A stretch of 45,133 nt of DNA, taken from NCBI GenBank assembly GCA_015680685.1, contig MNCI01014376.1:348211-393343 (forward strand), given 5' to 3'. How positions within the stretch are numbered: position 1 is the first letter of the stretch; the number at the start of each line of letters is the position of its first letter. The notes beneath the pieces were generated by a model, which did not search any database, was not told the DNA's origin, and was given only the letters and a program-made list of their open reading frames with translations. The DNA is from Gnetum montanum. Its lineage: Eukaryota; Streptophyta; Gnetopsida; Gnetales; Gnetaceae. Below are positions 10,271-22,499 of this stretch, piece after piece. The translations under genes and the position numbers were made by a program.

Positions 10271-11117
10271 TGATGAGCAGTGAGGTACCCCTACACCCAA
10301 CCATACAAATCACTAAGGCATTACGCACAATCTGGTTGAATTTCATGGACCTATAGTTACCTCATACACTAGTTCCTATAGGAAGTGAAATGGTGTGGAG
10401 AATGTTCATTTCCTTCCCAACTACACTTGTGAGGCTCAAGGGTATGGTTAAAGTGTAATTGAGGTATATGAATTTTTATCGTTTTATATTTTATGGATGC
10501 AATTGCCTACAACAAGAATAAAGGGTAGAGTAGATTGAAACTAATGTCTATTGCCTAGCTAGCCTAACACAAGTAACTGTCCCACTTTCCTTGACACATC
10601 CTGAACACATATAAAATTGCTAGGTTACTAAACGTTAAGCGTTGCTAGGTTACCAAGTACTATATGAATGCTCGAAGTGGTTGTGCTCATGTTCATTAAT
10701 GGCTAGAAATAAATTTGTTAATGAAATGCATTAAAGTAAAGAATAAGAAAGTAAAATGCAATAAAGAAAATATTAAGCTATTCTCAATGCTGTAAGGATT
10801 GCCAAAATAGTTTGTTTTATTCCCATCACACTATTGCGCTCAAGTACATCAGTGCTTGAACAAAGAACCATGCACACTTTAGACTCCTTCTGTGGGCACT
10901 CAGAAAATATTCTAACTTTAGGGAGAAGAAACAGTAAGAGCTTTGCTACCTTTCTTGAAAATTGAAAATTGACTAATGAATTACTGGTGAAAGTTGGAGC
11001 CCAGGCACGATATTTATAGACTCAGGATATATACCCTGACGTCAGACATTTGACGTCGGATCTAGGCCACGATGTCACGTATGCCACGTTGTGACCAACA
11101 CAAATGGTGCTTCATCA
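10271..11117 (-). repeat. 5' LTR of El-A
   Basis: Plus-strand text runs from TGATGAGCAGTGAGG to GGTGCTTCATCA, 847 bp. On the minus strand the U3 region near 11075-11030 holds GACGT repeats about 14 bp apart. These lie upstream of TATA-like text (TATATCC, then TATAAATATC) around 11033-11008. The 3' LTR lacks part of this GACGT stretch. Confidence 0.92.
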
Positions 11118-11830
11118 ATCTCACAACCAAAACTATCAAAAATATTTTGTTTCTTTTCATTAATAGACCTATTTCATGTTGATCCTCTACTTCTCATTGA
11201 ATCCAATCATATGGCAAGAAACATTTGATTACATACATTGCAAGGATATGTTTGCAAAACTTCTAATTGCATTATTAAAATTCTCTATCACATGAGCAAT
11301 TTCTATATGTGTCTTTTGTAAGTTTGGAAAAGACTAAACAACTTTTGAAGAAGGAATTTCTATTGTTGGTATAGTGGAAACATGTGTAGCTTCGTGCATT
11401 TGATGATATGATTCATCCTCATGTTGACATTGCCTTGTTAAGTGCTCACTCTTGCTATTTTGTGCTGGTTGTTGATCTTGTTGCAATTATTCTTTTATGT
11501 CTATGATTTTTGGCACAAATGTAGCCTGAATAACAGGTGCAAACACATTTCCAATGTCTTGCAAAATGTTAGGAAATGTGAATAAAATATTCAATAATAA
11601 TATATACTAACTTGAGTATGGGTAGACAATAATAACCTGCATTTCTTTGTTGATTATCTGTACTATTATTATTATTAATGTGGATCATTACTAAGGATGA
11701 ATTTCCAAGTGACGAGAAAAGATTCGAAGTTGATGTAGCTCAAAAAACTGTTGCAACAAATGGTTGTTGTAGATGATCTTAATTAGACTGTCCTACACCT
11801 TTCCTATTGGGACTNATAACATAATGTTTA
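11118..11830 (-). mobile_element. Helitron relic, N-terminal part
   Basis: The minus-strand reading contains HIEIAHVIENFNNAIRSFA followed by a Cys-containing stretch near 11290-11230. This resembles the region just before the NMD...LTKVEEMLIA segment of Helitron Rep, which lies at about 3200-3100 across the El-A insertion. Upstream is a Gln/His-rich stretch (QQDQQPAQNSK) near 11470. The match is weaker than for the other half. The main support is that the two halves become contiguous once El-A and one target duplication are removed. Confidence 0.6.
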
Positions 11831-12759
11831 TATAACATTGTTGTTATTGAGAATTTGAGTTTTAAAAGATGTTAGTGATTAGTGTGAACCTTGGCTAATG
11901 TTCTCATTTTAGTTTGATGTGAAAAAATAATTTCAACAACCCATATAAAGCATAGTCAACCTGAATTAACTATGGTACATGGAGTTATTTCCAACCCCTA
12001 ACACCCCAGTTAGCCACCATAATTATTTATAGTAAATACAACTATGAAGTTAAAAATAAAAGTAACATCTTCGAAACCATGAAAGCATATTAATATATTT
12101 TATTTAGTGATGCTGAAAAGTGCTATACTTAAAGGGATGCATCAAATAGAGCCATAAAAACATTGCAATTTTAAAGGGATGCATTTGCTTGCAATTTAAA
12201 AGGAATGCATTTACCATGATGAAAAGAGATTTATTCATGCATGTCTACATTAAGAAACATGTACTTCTATATTTGCAAAGTTTGAATAAATATTAGCAAT
12301 GTGCATGCACATGCATGACATGAACAATAAAAGTATGGAAGATAATTGAAAAGTTTATATTATAAAAGTAGTATACAATGTAATATAATCCTAATATATG
12401 AAACAAAACAAAATAACAAAGGAACATGAAGAAGAAAAAGAACCTCATTAATTAGTTTTTTTAAAAAGGAACTTTGCTATACTCAATAGTCATTAATCAT
12501 TACTATTAAATTATTTAGAAATATGTTGCAACTATCACATTATTAGTATGATGTCATTTAATTTCAAGAAAGAAAGCATCTCAATGAAACAACTGTAAGG
12601 TTGTTTTACCATAAGCAATGTTAAAATATCAAGCCTATGAGAATTTTATTCCTAACTCAAAAGCATTTTATAAATAATTTTCACAATAAAGTATATAACG
12701 TAAACTAGCAAAGTGGGTTGCAACACCACCATGAATGTAGCAAGTGGTGGGCTACCTTC
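11831..12759. other. AT-rich region without recognisable gene
   Basis: No coding pattern is visible on either strand. Near 12160-12215 there is a short imperfect tandem repeat: GCAATTTTAAAGGGATGCAT, then GCAATTTAAAAGGAATGCAT. This was contiguous with 25998 onward before El-B inserted. It may be the 5' non-coding part of the Helitron or older host DNA. Confidence 0.5.
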
Positions 12760-13611
12760 TAATGAGTAGCGAGTATACCCTACACCCAACCATACTAATC
12801 ACTAGCATTCACTCAATGATCTAGTCGAATTTCATAGACTTTAGGTTTCTAAGTATATTGGTTATAGGAGTTGAAAGTAACCATTGTGATCATTGTCTTC
12901 CTAGTTCCACTTGTGAAGTGCAAGTGTATGGTTAAGTGTAACTGAGGCATATAACTTTTATCATTTTCTATTTTATGAATTAAGTCTCCTAAGAATAAGA
13001 TTAAAGAATAAAGTAATTAATTATTTAAGTAATCTAATAACTATCTAATATCTAACTAATCCTAATAGAAGCATCCATTCCCCTTGTCGTACACATCTTG
13101 AACATGTTATAATGCTACTAGGTTACCAAATGTTAAGCATTACTCAGATTACCAAGTGCTAAGCGTATGCTCAAAGTGATCGTACTTATGTTTGCTATTT
13201 AACTAATATTAATTAATTAATTACTTAAAAACATTAAAGTAGATTTCATGAATGTTAAATTCTTAAGTAAATAATTAAGCTAGTCCAAGTGTTACAAGGT
13301 TTATTAGAAAAGCTCATCTTTATTGTTCTCCACATTGATGTTCTCAAGTACAATAGTGTTTGAATAAAGATCTGTACACTCTTCGACTCCTACTATAGGC
13401 ATTCAGAAAATATTCTAACTCTTAGATGGAAAAACTACAAGTGCTTCACTACAATTATGAAAAGATTGCCATAAATGCAATAGCTAGGCACACATTTATA
13501 AGTAGAAACAGGGGGCCCCATTGATGGGTAAATGTCAACAGGTCAAACCTCACATCGATATGATCATGTTGATGAGATCTGGTCGACATGGCCCAATAAT
13601 GCTACTCATCA
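12760..13611 (-). repeat. 3' LTR of El-B
   Basis: Plus-strand text starts TAATGAGTAGCGAG (a TGATGAG relic) and ends GCTACTCATCA. It aligns with 25177-25997. The element-strand purine tract CGTGGGGATA at 13621-13612 abuts the LTR and is the likely polypurine primer. Confidence 0.88.
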
Positions 13612-13789
13612 TATCCCCACGATTGAATGAAAACTTATCCTTGAGTTCTTTACAAAATTTGGGATGGTATGGGATTATTGACTTACTATAGTCATACAAA
13701 ACAACCACAACAAAAACTGAGTATCCAAGTGTATGGTTTATAATCATTACAAATTTTTTATCTTCATGACAATAAAATTAAACTCCTCT

Positions 13790-16675
13790 AATGGCATGAA
13801 GATAATGAAGAAGTTTAGACTATCCCAAGTGGTGGAGGCTCCTGAGGTTTCAAAGAACCTTCTCCTACTTCGGGCGCATGCGATGGTTGAGGTCATTGTT
13901 GTGGTTGTCCTGCAATAGCTATAACTTTTAGTGGAAGATAGAAGGCATTCAACAATGCCTTCATCTTCTCCTCCTTACTTCAAGGATCATTCATAGTCCA
14001 TGCTGCTTCATCAATGTGGGTTGGAATGGGAATATCCCACGACTAGGGCATTGTAGGGAACAACTCCTTCACATTGACAAACTAGGCAGTGAACTATTTA
14101 TGTTACATGTCAAACACCCTAAGTGCATTTGGTAGCTCTTGGTAGTCATTCATTCTTTTGGCTAGGTTCTCAGTAATTGATCTTTGATTAGTGAAATTTA
14201 CCTTGAGAACCTTGAGTTTTGCATTTATAATTTCAAGCTTCTACTTGGTCTCTTTATGGTGCTTGAACTCTACCTTATATAACAAGTACGAGTTGGCCAC
14301 TTATTTTTCCGATTCAAACCACGACCTTCCGATAGTCAACATCACCATGTTTACATAGTGAAGATTGGCAAGCTCCATGTATTTGATGATCTCCTCGATT
14401 TGTAGCTCTTTCATGTGAATTTCTGCCTTGTTGTAGTCATTCAACCCATCAAAGATAAGTTACTAAATATCGCCTCCTTTCTTGAGCTATTGGAGGGCCT
14501 CATTGACTTTTGCCTTTTCCATTTGGATGTGCTTCTCATTGATTTCCTTCTACAATCTCACATGATCCCTATAGTGATTTTTCACCTAAAAATTTAGGAC
14601 CTCAATTTTCCAATCAGTAATTTCGATTATAGTTTTTTGACACAAGGAATGAACTTCCTCCATGGAGAGGTTTCTATTTCTGCTGCCAATCTCTTTAATT
14701 CTATGTTTAGCCTAGATAGCTGTTCTTATTGTTGATGGATAAATTCTGACATCTATTGCTTCTATGCATTAACATTTTATAGGTGATGGTTTTTTGTGGC
14801 TAGGACCTCATTCTCTCGGCAAGTTTGAACTAGGTCCTTTTCTATGTTATATGTCATGACATTAGCTAAGGATTTGTTAAAGATTATTGTCTCCTTTGTG
14901 TTCTCAACCTTTTTGAGTTTATCTTGAAGCTCTTTAAAAGGTTCATCTCTTGTGATTGCTTAGTTGAGCAATGTAGGATTAGTGAGTTGGGCTCTTAATT
15001 GAACAACTTTTGTAGCTAAGCATTGATTCTTAGCTTGGGCTATTTCAAGTTGTCTCTCTAGGACAATGGATTTGCCCCTTGCGTAGAGCAACTATAAATG
15101 GTTTATAGTGATGGTATCCATAAAATTAAAGACATCTGGAATCGGCTGTCTAGTTCCCATTAGCTGGTCTAGTAATTCCTCATGTTGGGCTATGCTTAAT
15201 CTATTGCTTAGAGTTGTTACAGACGTCTACATATCTCTTAGCACATGAACATATGTTACAGACATCATAGATGCATTAAGTGCTTTGGCCACTTTATCAT
15301 CAACCACTTTGACTATTGTCTTGTATCCATGGTGTTGCATCACCAAGACAATTGCCCCCTCACCCTCCTCTAGATGCACCAAAAAGGTGGCAACATCCCT
15401 AGAGATGTTTGGGAATTGATGCTATTGCGAGAGGGACATCGTTACCTCTTGGGTGCTTAGATTTGACCTTGCAGGTACCTACATTTGTTGGGTTGAGAAA
15501 ATTGATGCCGCATCCTCCATTTGACTTAAGGTTCTGGTGACTTCATTGAGGTGGCTCATTATTGGTCTTTATATAGATGGGTCACCAGCACTCATCCTTG
15601 CTTGCTATTGTTGTTACTACAAAAGCTACTCTTAGAGTTCACACATGCACTCAAGGTTAGCACAAGAGTCTAGCATTGTTTCATGAGTGGGTGGTGGAGG
15701 TGGTGGTTGTTGCTCCTCTTTTTGGATCACTTTGGCAGGCACTTTGCCCTTCATCATTTTCACTCAAGAGGTGGTTGAAGCATGTTGGATAGTGTCATTT
15801 GTGTAGTGGGTTATGCCTCCCCTCTTGCACAATTTTTTGATGAGGCATAGAAAGGGAAGTGCCTTCATTCCACATTCGTTCTCCTTGAAGCACTTCTCTG
15901 TCTTAAAATAGATTAGCTATGAAAGGTTAACTAGGAATCTACTGCTTAGAGTGGTGCACGCACGGGTGAAAAAGGTTGTGATTTTGTGTGGCCTCACCAT
16001 TGGATTGAGGTGAAAGGCTACGATCTTGAAGTATGCACATTCCATCGTGGTGAGTTCACCAAACTCCTTATAGTCTACTCCATAACATTGTTGCATCCAT
16101 TCTTTCTTAATACTTGAATTTACTTACATTAGAATTTCACTAAGATTGATCCTAGTCTCTAGTAGCCCAAGGGCCTTAGAGATTGCTTTCACCGAGTAGG
16201 ACACTGAAATGTCCTTGATCTTGACCATTGTACCAGCCTGCCAATTATTCCAAAATAGATATGTCTCTCCCATGTACCACTCCCCATTGGAAGTGATGGT
16301 GGGCCACATGGAAGAGTTATGCAATTAAGCTTTAACTTTTGGAGGAGTAAACTCCAAGAAAGGTCAAAAGTTCAACTCCTAAAGCATGGATTTCTAGGCC
16401 TCCTTGGATGTGATTTGCTTGAGGTAGGCCTCCATTAAGGTAACCCCAAGATTCAGTCTTCGCTCAGGTGTCTCATCTCGGTGAGACTATTTAGTCACAG
16501 TTGCTTCAAGAATTTGTCAGATAGATTCCACTTTAGGCTTCTTTCAAAGCAGTCCTGTTGCATGGGTTTGAACTGCTTGCTCTTGGGCCTATTCTTGGCC
16601 CCTTTTGGTTCTTGGCCGTTTGTCCCTTGGTAGGGATGGTTCTTCCTCCTGCACATGCTTTCCTTTAGGTGACAT
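13790..16675 (-). pseudogene. ORFX of El-B, extra ORF between integrase and 3' LTR
   Basis: The ATG at 16675 begins MSPKGKHVQEEEPSLP. One frame then runs to about 14640 with stops but no frameshift that I can find, and resumes in another frame to about 13790. Domains: a basic/acidic N-terminus (about residues 1-40); a globular region with GEWYMGETYLFWNN, FGELTTMECAYFKI and LPFLCLIKKLC, all with counterparts in El-C ORFX; a proline stretch (EEQQPPPPPPTHE); and a long helical, coiled-coil-like C-terminal part (LERQLEIAQAKNQCLATK, FKELQDKLKKVENTK, HMKELQIEEIIKYME). I see no signal peptide or membrane segment, so an envelope role is not supported. It may belong to the 'putative plant transposon protein' type often annotated near Athila elements. 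I am not sure of this and assign no function. Confidence 0.75.
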
Positions 16676-16964
16676 CTATAGTCACAACATAACCAAGGAT
16701 TAGTGTATAATGTGTAACTTATAACATTTAAGTACCTTATTTCATTAGGCAATTACACTTTGACTAATTTATGATCATGGTGGATTGATTATTTTGATAT
16801 TATTTCTTTTAAAAGGTCACTGAAGTTTGTTGGAAGGGCTTAACTTTCATAAATTGATGTTTTAATGCTGGTTTCTTAGTTAAACCTTTGTGGGAGTCAG
16901 AAAAACTCTAAATATTTTTTCATAAAAAACGTAAGGTTTGTGGCCCCCACAATAAAGAACTTAC
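16676..16964 (-). other. Predicted leader intron of El-B ORFX
   Basis: On the minus strand a consensus donor AG|GTAAGT starts at 16964. An acceptor CTATAG ends at 16676, immediately before the ORFX ATG. A possible branch site CACTAATC lies about 30 nt upstream of the acceptor. The 289-nt segment is AT-rich and has no open frame. Prediction only; it is supported by the same arrangement in El-C. Confidence 0.6.
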
Positions 16965-17039
16965 CTCTGGTAGCTATAGGACTAAATAATGAAGTGAATT
17001 AGACAAATGGTTTGAAAGTTATGGCTCTTGGAAGGTTTT

Positions 17040-17130
17040 GGGCTTTGAAAAATTCAAAAACTCCCCCTTGTTTAAGCACAAATGTGAGAAATTGCAAAGG
17101 GGTTGCACATATTTATAGACTTTTTATGTT
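17040..17130 (-). promoter_or_regulatory. Internal promoter of El-B ORFX
   Basis: The minus strand has TCTATAAATATG with TATAAATA starting at 17117. Fifty bases downstream is the leader motif GGGGGAGTTTTTGAATTTTTC (20-base core from 17067). El-C has TATATATA at 40701 and a closely similar GGGGGAGTTTTTCAAATTTC 52 bases downstream. Upstream, on the plus strand near 17135-17190, are TCAATGAGGTCC and GGGGTCCCATC, loosely like the 14-bp units in the El-B LTR. This is inferred to drive ORFX independently of the LTR. Confidence 0.55.
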
Positions 17131-18690
17131 GCGTCAATGAGGTCCTGTTTATGTGGGGGGCTTCGTATATGGGGTCCCATCCATAGAGCCTATGAAGAAA
17201 ATATTTCACTTTTAAAATTTCAAAAAATAGAGAGAGTTTTAACATGAACTTAGGATCCTCAAAGAGTTGAAAAAGCCATGAACATGATCAAATACTTGAA
17301 GAGGGCTTGATTATTCACAAAATTGGAGTTTTGGATTAGAGAATGAGGTGTTGTGTTGGAGAAAAGGTCATAAAGAAGTGCATAGCTGGATGCAACTGAT
17401 GGAAAATGTGGAATGATTTGATTGCGAGAATGCCCCAAGGGTAAAGAACTTAACTAACCCAACCAAGAGATATACAAGTGGATCCTTCCCATAGTAGGCT
17501 CATGCCCTTTGTTGCCTTTGCATATCCTCAAACCAATGAGTCCATGGATGCCATAGTTGATTAATGGTTATGGAAAGTTAAGAATGTAATCTGGAAGAAT
17601 CTACCTAATAACTTTAACATATCAAAGTAAGACATGAAAAATTGGAAGTGAGGTGAGATGAAGGAAAGGAGTGGTGGATGAGAGAGAAGGTGGAATGGAG
17701 TTCCATCTCATGGTCACATGAAGTCCCTTGTGGATTTCATGGTTAAATGACATGATAAAGTCCATCCTTAGTCCAAATCAAAATCAACCTCTTTTAGTGA
17801 CTTCACATTGATATTCTAAAACTAGTCCATCCCCTCAAGACACAAGAATGCTCCCACAGATTAATCACTATTCCTTATTAAGAAAAAAAGAGAAGCAAGA
17901 AGTGAGAAAGAGCCTTAGTTAGAGGGGACCTTTAGGCATGGGTAACATATCTTTCTAGTCCCATAACCAATGCTTGTAGCTCGTTATTTTGTCTAAGGGA
18001 TCTACTTTGAAATCCTATTATTTTTTCATTTTTTTTTGAATTTTATGTGTTTATGAATTTTTAAATGGGAAGCATGCCATGCAAAGACTTTGACTTCCTG
18101 TTATTAGTCAACAACGGAACGACAAGAAATCCATGAAAACACTCATGTACTCAAGAGAGTAAAAAGGTAAAAATTGCATCGAGTCCCCTTGAAGTCACAC
18201 CCTTATCAATCTATTTAATCTTTCCCAAGTTTGGAAACTACCAAGGTTACAAGTTCGTTAAAGTTTTATTAATGAAAGGGACCTCATATTTCCAAAACTA
18301 GGAACACCATAGTGTTGTTGATGGGTGAATGACATGGACTCACTACTTGTTCAATGAAAAAGAAACTTTGTCTTAGTTATCAAATCAAAATTCAAAGAGA
18401 GAAATTAAACATTAGCAATCCAATAACATTAAGTACAAACCACCATTAGCAAACAACTACAACATCACTGTGTCTTGTTGGCAACAAATAAAAACAAAGC
18501 AAATTATTAGAGAACATAAAAAAAATTGAACCACAATAAAGTAAAATATAAAAGAAATTGTAAAATATCCAAGAAAGATAAAACGTAGTAAAGATGGTGT
18601 AAAATAAAAAAGTGTGAAAACAAAAAGATGTAAAATTAAGGAAATTGTAAGACAAAAAAGTGTAAAAACTAAGGAGCCACTTTAATGATT
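17131..18690 (-). other. El-B post-pol spacer
   Basis: This is AT-rich non-coding DNA between the integrase C-terminus and the ORFX promoter. Read on the minus strand it contains T-rich runs with TTAATTTTACATCTTTTTGT near 18630 and GGGTGTGACTTCAAGGGGAC near 18205-18185. Both have counterparts in El-C (near 39515 and 39834), so the spacer is shared by both subfamilies. No open frame of coding character is seen. Confidence 0.6.
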
Positions 18691-19950
18691 AGTATGGATG
18701 GCCATCTCTCCCACAACTATGTTGGAAGGAGAAGATCCGAAAAATTGAGCGTGGGTGTTCATCTAATGAGGTGTTACTAGCACTCGCTTGCTTGGAATCA
18801 TGGAAAGGTTCTTATTTGTTGTGTGTTGACTAGTTGTTTCTTATTTGGACTCTTAGGTTTCTTATCATGGAAGGAAAGGTTTCATAAATGATGTAAGGAC
18901 CTTCCTGCAATGTTTGGAACTTAGTTCATTATGGCACATGTATGGGGTTCCAATAAGGGACCTTGTCTCTAGGTTGATATTTTACTTTCCTGATTTTAAG
19001 GTTATGGTATTGTTTGTTGAATGCCTTTGCACTTCATTAAAGGATAGGATCACCAGTCTATTCTCAGCTAGCATGTTATGGTTGATCAATCTTTCTTTTT
19101 GTGCTAGGCTAAGGTCAAGGTCAAGGTCACAAGCTATTGAAAGTGTATGGAGCTTAGACTGGATAGGAAGAGTTGGTAATTTTCTGTACACTAGTTCATA
19201 AGGAGAATAGCCTATAGGGAATTTCCATGTTGAGCGGTAGACCTAAAGGACATCATTAAATTTTGTGCTCTAGTTTCTCCTATATTTGCTAATTGTTATG
19301 GTTAAGATCTTAGTGATCTCCCTATTGGTAACCTTAGCTTGACCATTGGCTTGGGGGTGGTAGGATGTTATTAATTTATGTTCTACCCCTAAGCGTTGCA
19401 TGAGCTTTTGAAAGGTGTTGCCTGTAAAATGAGTACCATTGTCAAAAATTAGTGCACATGGCATCCCAAACCTATTTACAACATTTTGTTGTACAAATCA
19501 AGTAGTTGTAGAAGAGGTATAGTCAATGACGGCTGCTGCTTCTACCTATTTTGTACAATAGTCAATAGCAACTATGATGTATGACTTTCCATTTGACATG
19601 GATGTGATGGGACCCAGGAAGTCAATGTCCCAAATTTCAAAGGGTTCTAGTGGTTGGATCCACTACTGAGGTTCCTCCATTTGAGTGGTCATTCCACCAT
19701 CACATTGACAATGATCACAAGAGAAGATGAATTGGTGGATGTCCCTAAAGAGTGTTGGCCAATAATACCCTACCATTAGGATCTTAATGGTCATGTGTCT
19801 CCCAACATAGTGGTCCCCATAAGGGCCCTCATGTTCATCCTAGAGGATGTGTAGTTGGTCAACATCAGGAACATACCAATGAACTAGGCTATCAGTGCAT
19901 ACCTTGTAAAGGTGTTTGTTGATCTCCATGAAGCATTTGGCCTAATGAAG
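18690..19950 (-). pseudogene. El-B integrase
   Basis: The zinc finger region lies at about 19890-19690 (GPYGDHY, then GYYWP). The core starts near 19605 with SNGKSYIIVAIDYCTK. The second catalytic position is kept as ALIFDNGTHF (about 19460-19430), followed by SYHPQANGQ and the glutamate-bearing TNREITK. A stretch at 19464-19270 is open. After it come PIGYSPYELVY, the KERL region, and a C-terminal part with PYWNPIHVP and EGPYIIYETF near 18900-18840. It has the best preserved catalytic triad of the three integrases here, but carries several stops. Confidence 0.88.
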
Positions 19951-20088
19951 AAATTATTGTTTCTTCTAGTGTTCTAACTCTTGTGGCATCTCTTGAGTGA
20001 GAAGATAAGTGAGGATGCCATCATACCATGTAGGTTCAGTGGGCACTTGTTCATTTATTGCACCAGCAAAGAGGATTTTATCAAGAAA

Positions 20089-20500
20089 CTAATCAGAAAG
20101 TGAGCTCTCCTTCTCTTTGTTGTCCCATCTTAACCGAGACAAGTGGTTAGCAATCACATTCCTAGTTTCCTTTTGATCTACCATTATGAGATCAAATTCT
20201 TGCAAGATCACAAGCCATCCTATGACATGGGGGCTCATCGTTAGTTTGTTCATTAGGAAGCAAATTGCATTGTGGTCCATGTGCATGAAGATCTTGTATC
20301 CAAGCACACAGTGCTTGAATTTCTCCAAGGCATACACCACTGCAATTAGTTCTTTCTCTATTGTGGTGTAGTTCAGTTGTGCACCCATAATGCTTCTACT
20401 TGCATAGTAGATGTAGTAAAGACATTTTTGATCTTCCTACTACATGAACACGGCTCCCAAGGTAGAGTTTGATGCATCCATCATGATGTGAAATGGTTTG
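20089..20500 (-). pseudogene. El-B RNase H
   Basis: Residues MMDASNSTLGAVFM (near 20490) are followed by YYIYYASRSIMGAQLNY and TIEKELIAVVYALEKFK. Next are MHMDHNAICFL, where the TDH motif reads MDH, and NVIANHLSRL near 20140, the usual end of this domain in Ty3/gypsy. The last 99 codons (20388-20089) are open, which is long for this element. Confidence 0.87.
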
Positions 20501-20689
20501 GACCAATCAGGTTCTTGTAGAATTAGAGTTTCTACAAGCTTTTGCTTGAGTTGCTGGAATGTCTTTTTACATTTCTCAGTCCATATGAATAGAGCATCTT
20601 TCTTTGTTAGTTTTACCAATAGTTTAGCGATCTTAGAGAAATTATCTATGAATTGCCAGTAGTAGCTAGTGTGACCAAGGAATGACCAA

Positions 20690-21360
20690 ACATCTTTGAT
20701 AGTTTCTAGTTGGTAGGTAATTCTTTAGATGACCCTTATCTTTTCAAGGTTCACATCAATCCTTGCTTGTGAGATTCTGTGCCTTAACATAATGCCCTTT
20801 TAGACCATTAGATGGCTCTTTTGCTAATTGAGCTAAAGATTGGTCTTCACACACCTTTTCATCACTTGCTCAAGGTGGTCCAGGGCTTGCTCAAATGTAG
20901 TGCCATAGTTGGAGAAGTCATCCATGAAGACTTCCATGCTGTTACTAATCTGCTATTGAAAAATGCTAAGGATAAGGCACTGGAAGGTTGTAGGGGAATT
21001 CCATAGACTAGATGACATCTTTCTATATGTAGAAGTTTCCTAAGAATTTGTGAATGTGGTTTTGGACTAATCCTCCAATGTAATTTGAATTTGGTATAGC
21101 CACTATAACCATCTAGAAATTTGTAGAAGCAATGCTTAGAGATAGTGTCCAATACCTGGTCCACAAATGACAACAAAAAATGATCTTTTTATGTCACCAT
21201 GTTCAATAGCCTAAAGTAAATAACACCCTCCACTTGTCACCTTTGTTTGGCATGATTACAAGTTGGCTAACCCATTTGCTATTCATAATGGGATATATGA
21301 ACCCCACCTTAAGGAGTTTTTCTATCTCCTCCTTGATGATCTGCTTTAACTTGGGGTTCA
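20690..21360 (-). pseudogene. El-B reverse transcriptase
   Basis: It starts with LNPKLKQIIKEEIEKLL near 21360. GFIYPI and KWVSQLVIMP follow, then a broken palm region with frame changes (KFLDGYSGY in the 21176-20862 frame). The active site VFMDDF lies around 20930-20912, with both aspartates intact, followed by TTFEQALDHLEQV. Frame shifts on both sides of the active site make it non-functional. Confidence 0.85.
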
Positions 21361-21879
21361 ACTATCGCTGCGGTTGCCTCTTTGGATTTATGGAAGGATT
21401 AGTATAGGTGTGATGTTGGCATATCCTAGGATCAATCCCAATGAGTTTAGGATATGACCAAGCAAAGGCTATTGACCATTTGTTAACCACATTTAACAAC
21501 ATCTCTTTTTGTTTAGGGGGTAAGGTTGGCATTGATTATCACCAGCTTTTCATTGTTTAGAAAAGGATAATCCATGCTGGTAGGTAGAGTTTTCAACTCT
21601 AGGGGCTCCTATTTAAAGCTTTCAAGGATTTTCAACTCTCCCCAATAAGTGTCATTAGGTTTGTCATCAGAGGGTTGGTGATGAACTCACTCTAGTTCAT
21701 CCATGCCTTCAACATAAGCACTTGTTAGGCTCTTAGTTAGTTCCATGCAAAGTGTTGAGTTGCTTTTAGGATCAGCTATAAGTCATTAGGTGCCCTTCTA
21801 TTTTGTGGCTACTGCATACACGCACCTTTGAATTTCTATTTCATCTACACATTGTCTACATGCTATGATTGATGTACTT

Positions 21880-22330
21880 TTTATAGCCCATAGTTTTTGC
21901 ACATAGTTGCACCTTGTATCACTATATATGATGCATGGAACTCTCTTTTTCTCAATCTTTCGAAATGCATTTTCTTTTGAAATCTCCAAGGAAAGGTCTT
22001 TGATTCCCAATTATTCATCAATGATACTTAGCCAAGCCCTTTTCATGATGATTGGGAAGTCCTCCTTGTAGTTATCAACATGGACATCTAGAAAGTCAAT
22101 AGGATAGGACTACCCATAGATGGTGGTCACAATGTCCTTCACCAGTTCCAAGGGAATAGTGATGGATTTGGTTGTCAACTTAAGATGAATGTCACTCTTC
22201 TTAAGTGAAGGTAGGTTCTAGGTTTTATACATCTCATGAGAAATCAGATTTATACTAGAATTTGAATCTAGAAGATCTTTGCAAGGCTTGTTCCTAGCAA
22301 TTTGTAAGTAAATGAGGGGACTTCTAGGAT
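21880..22330 (-). pseudogene. El-B aspartic protease
   Basis: The readable motif is DLLDSNSSINLISHEMY near 22285-22235. The active-site triplet has become DSN. FPIIMKRAWLS near 22055-22023 matches the C-terminal motif. It lies in the usual place between the Gln/Pro-rich gag tail and RT. Confidence 0.8.
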
Positions 22331-22499
22331 TAGATCCTTTTCTAGGAAGGTGGCCAACCTTATTCAATCAATTACTGGATGGGTTAACATGATGGTATGC
22401 ACTTTTAGAGGTGTTTAGTTGGAAGGGGACTCAAATAGAGTGGATGTAGAGGATGAGGGAGAAGTAAGGCTATCAGCTACATAAGTCTTTGAGGGCTTT

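Larger units (their letters stand above)
3236..11117 (-). mobile_element. El-A, full-length decayed Athila-like Ty3/gypsy retrotransposon
   Basis: Two LTRs (10271-11117 as the 5' LTR, 3236-4069 as the 3' LTR) flank gag, protease, RT, RNase H and integrase on the minus strand. Target duplications are ATCTT (3231-3235) and ATCTC (11118-11122), one mismatch in five. It is 7.9 kb long. It interrupts a Helitron Rep gene: the motifs upstream of the break (near 11280) and downstream of it (near 3180) are consecutive in Helitrons. Compared with El-B it lacks the integrase C-terminus and almost all of ORFX. By eye the two LTRs differ at more than one base in ten, mostly transitions, so the insertion is old. 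Confidence 0.92.

Noticed and set aside
13790-16675. ORFX as a retroviral envelope-like gene
   Set aside because: Its position fits, but no signal peptide, membrane span or glycoprotein-like cysteine pattern is visible. The C-terminal part is coiled-coil-like and soluble in character.
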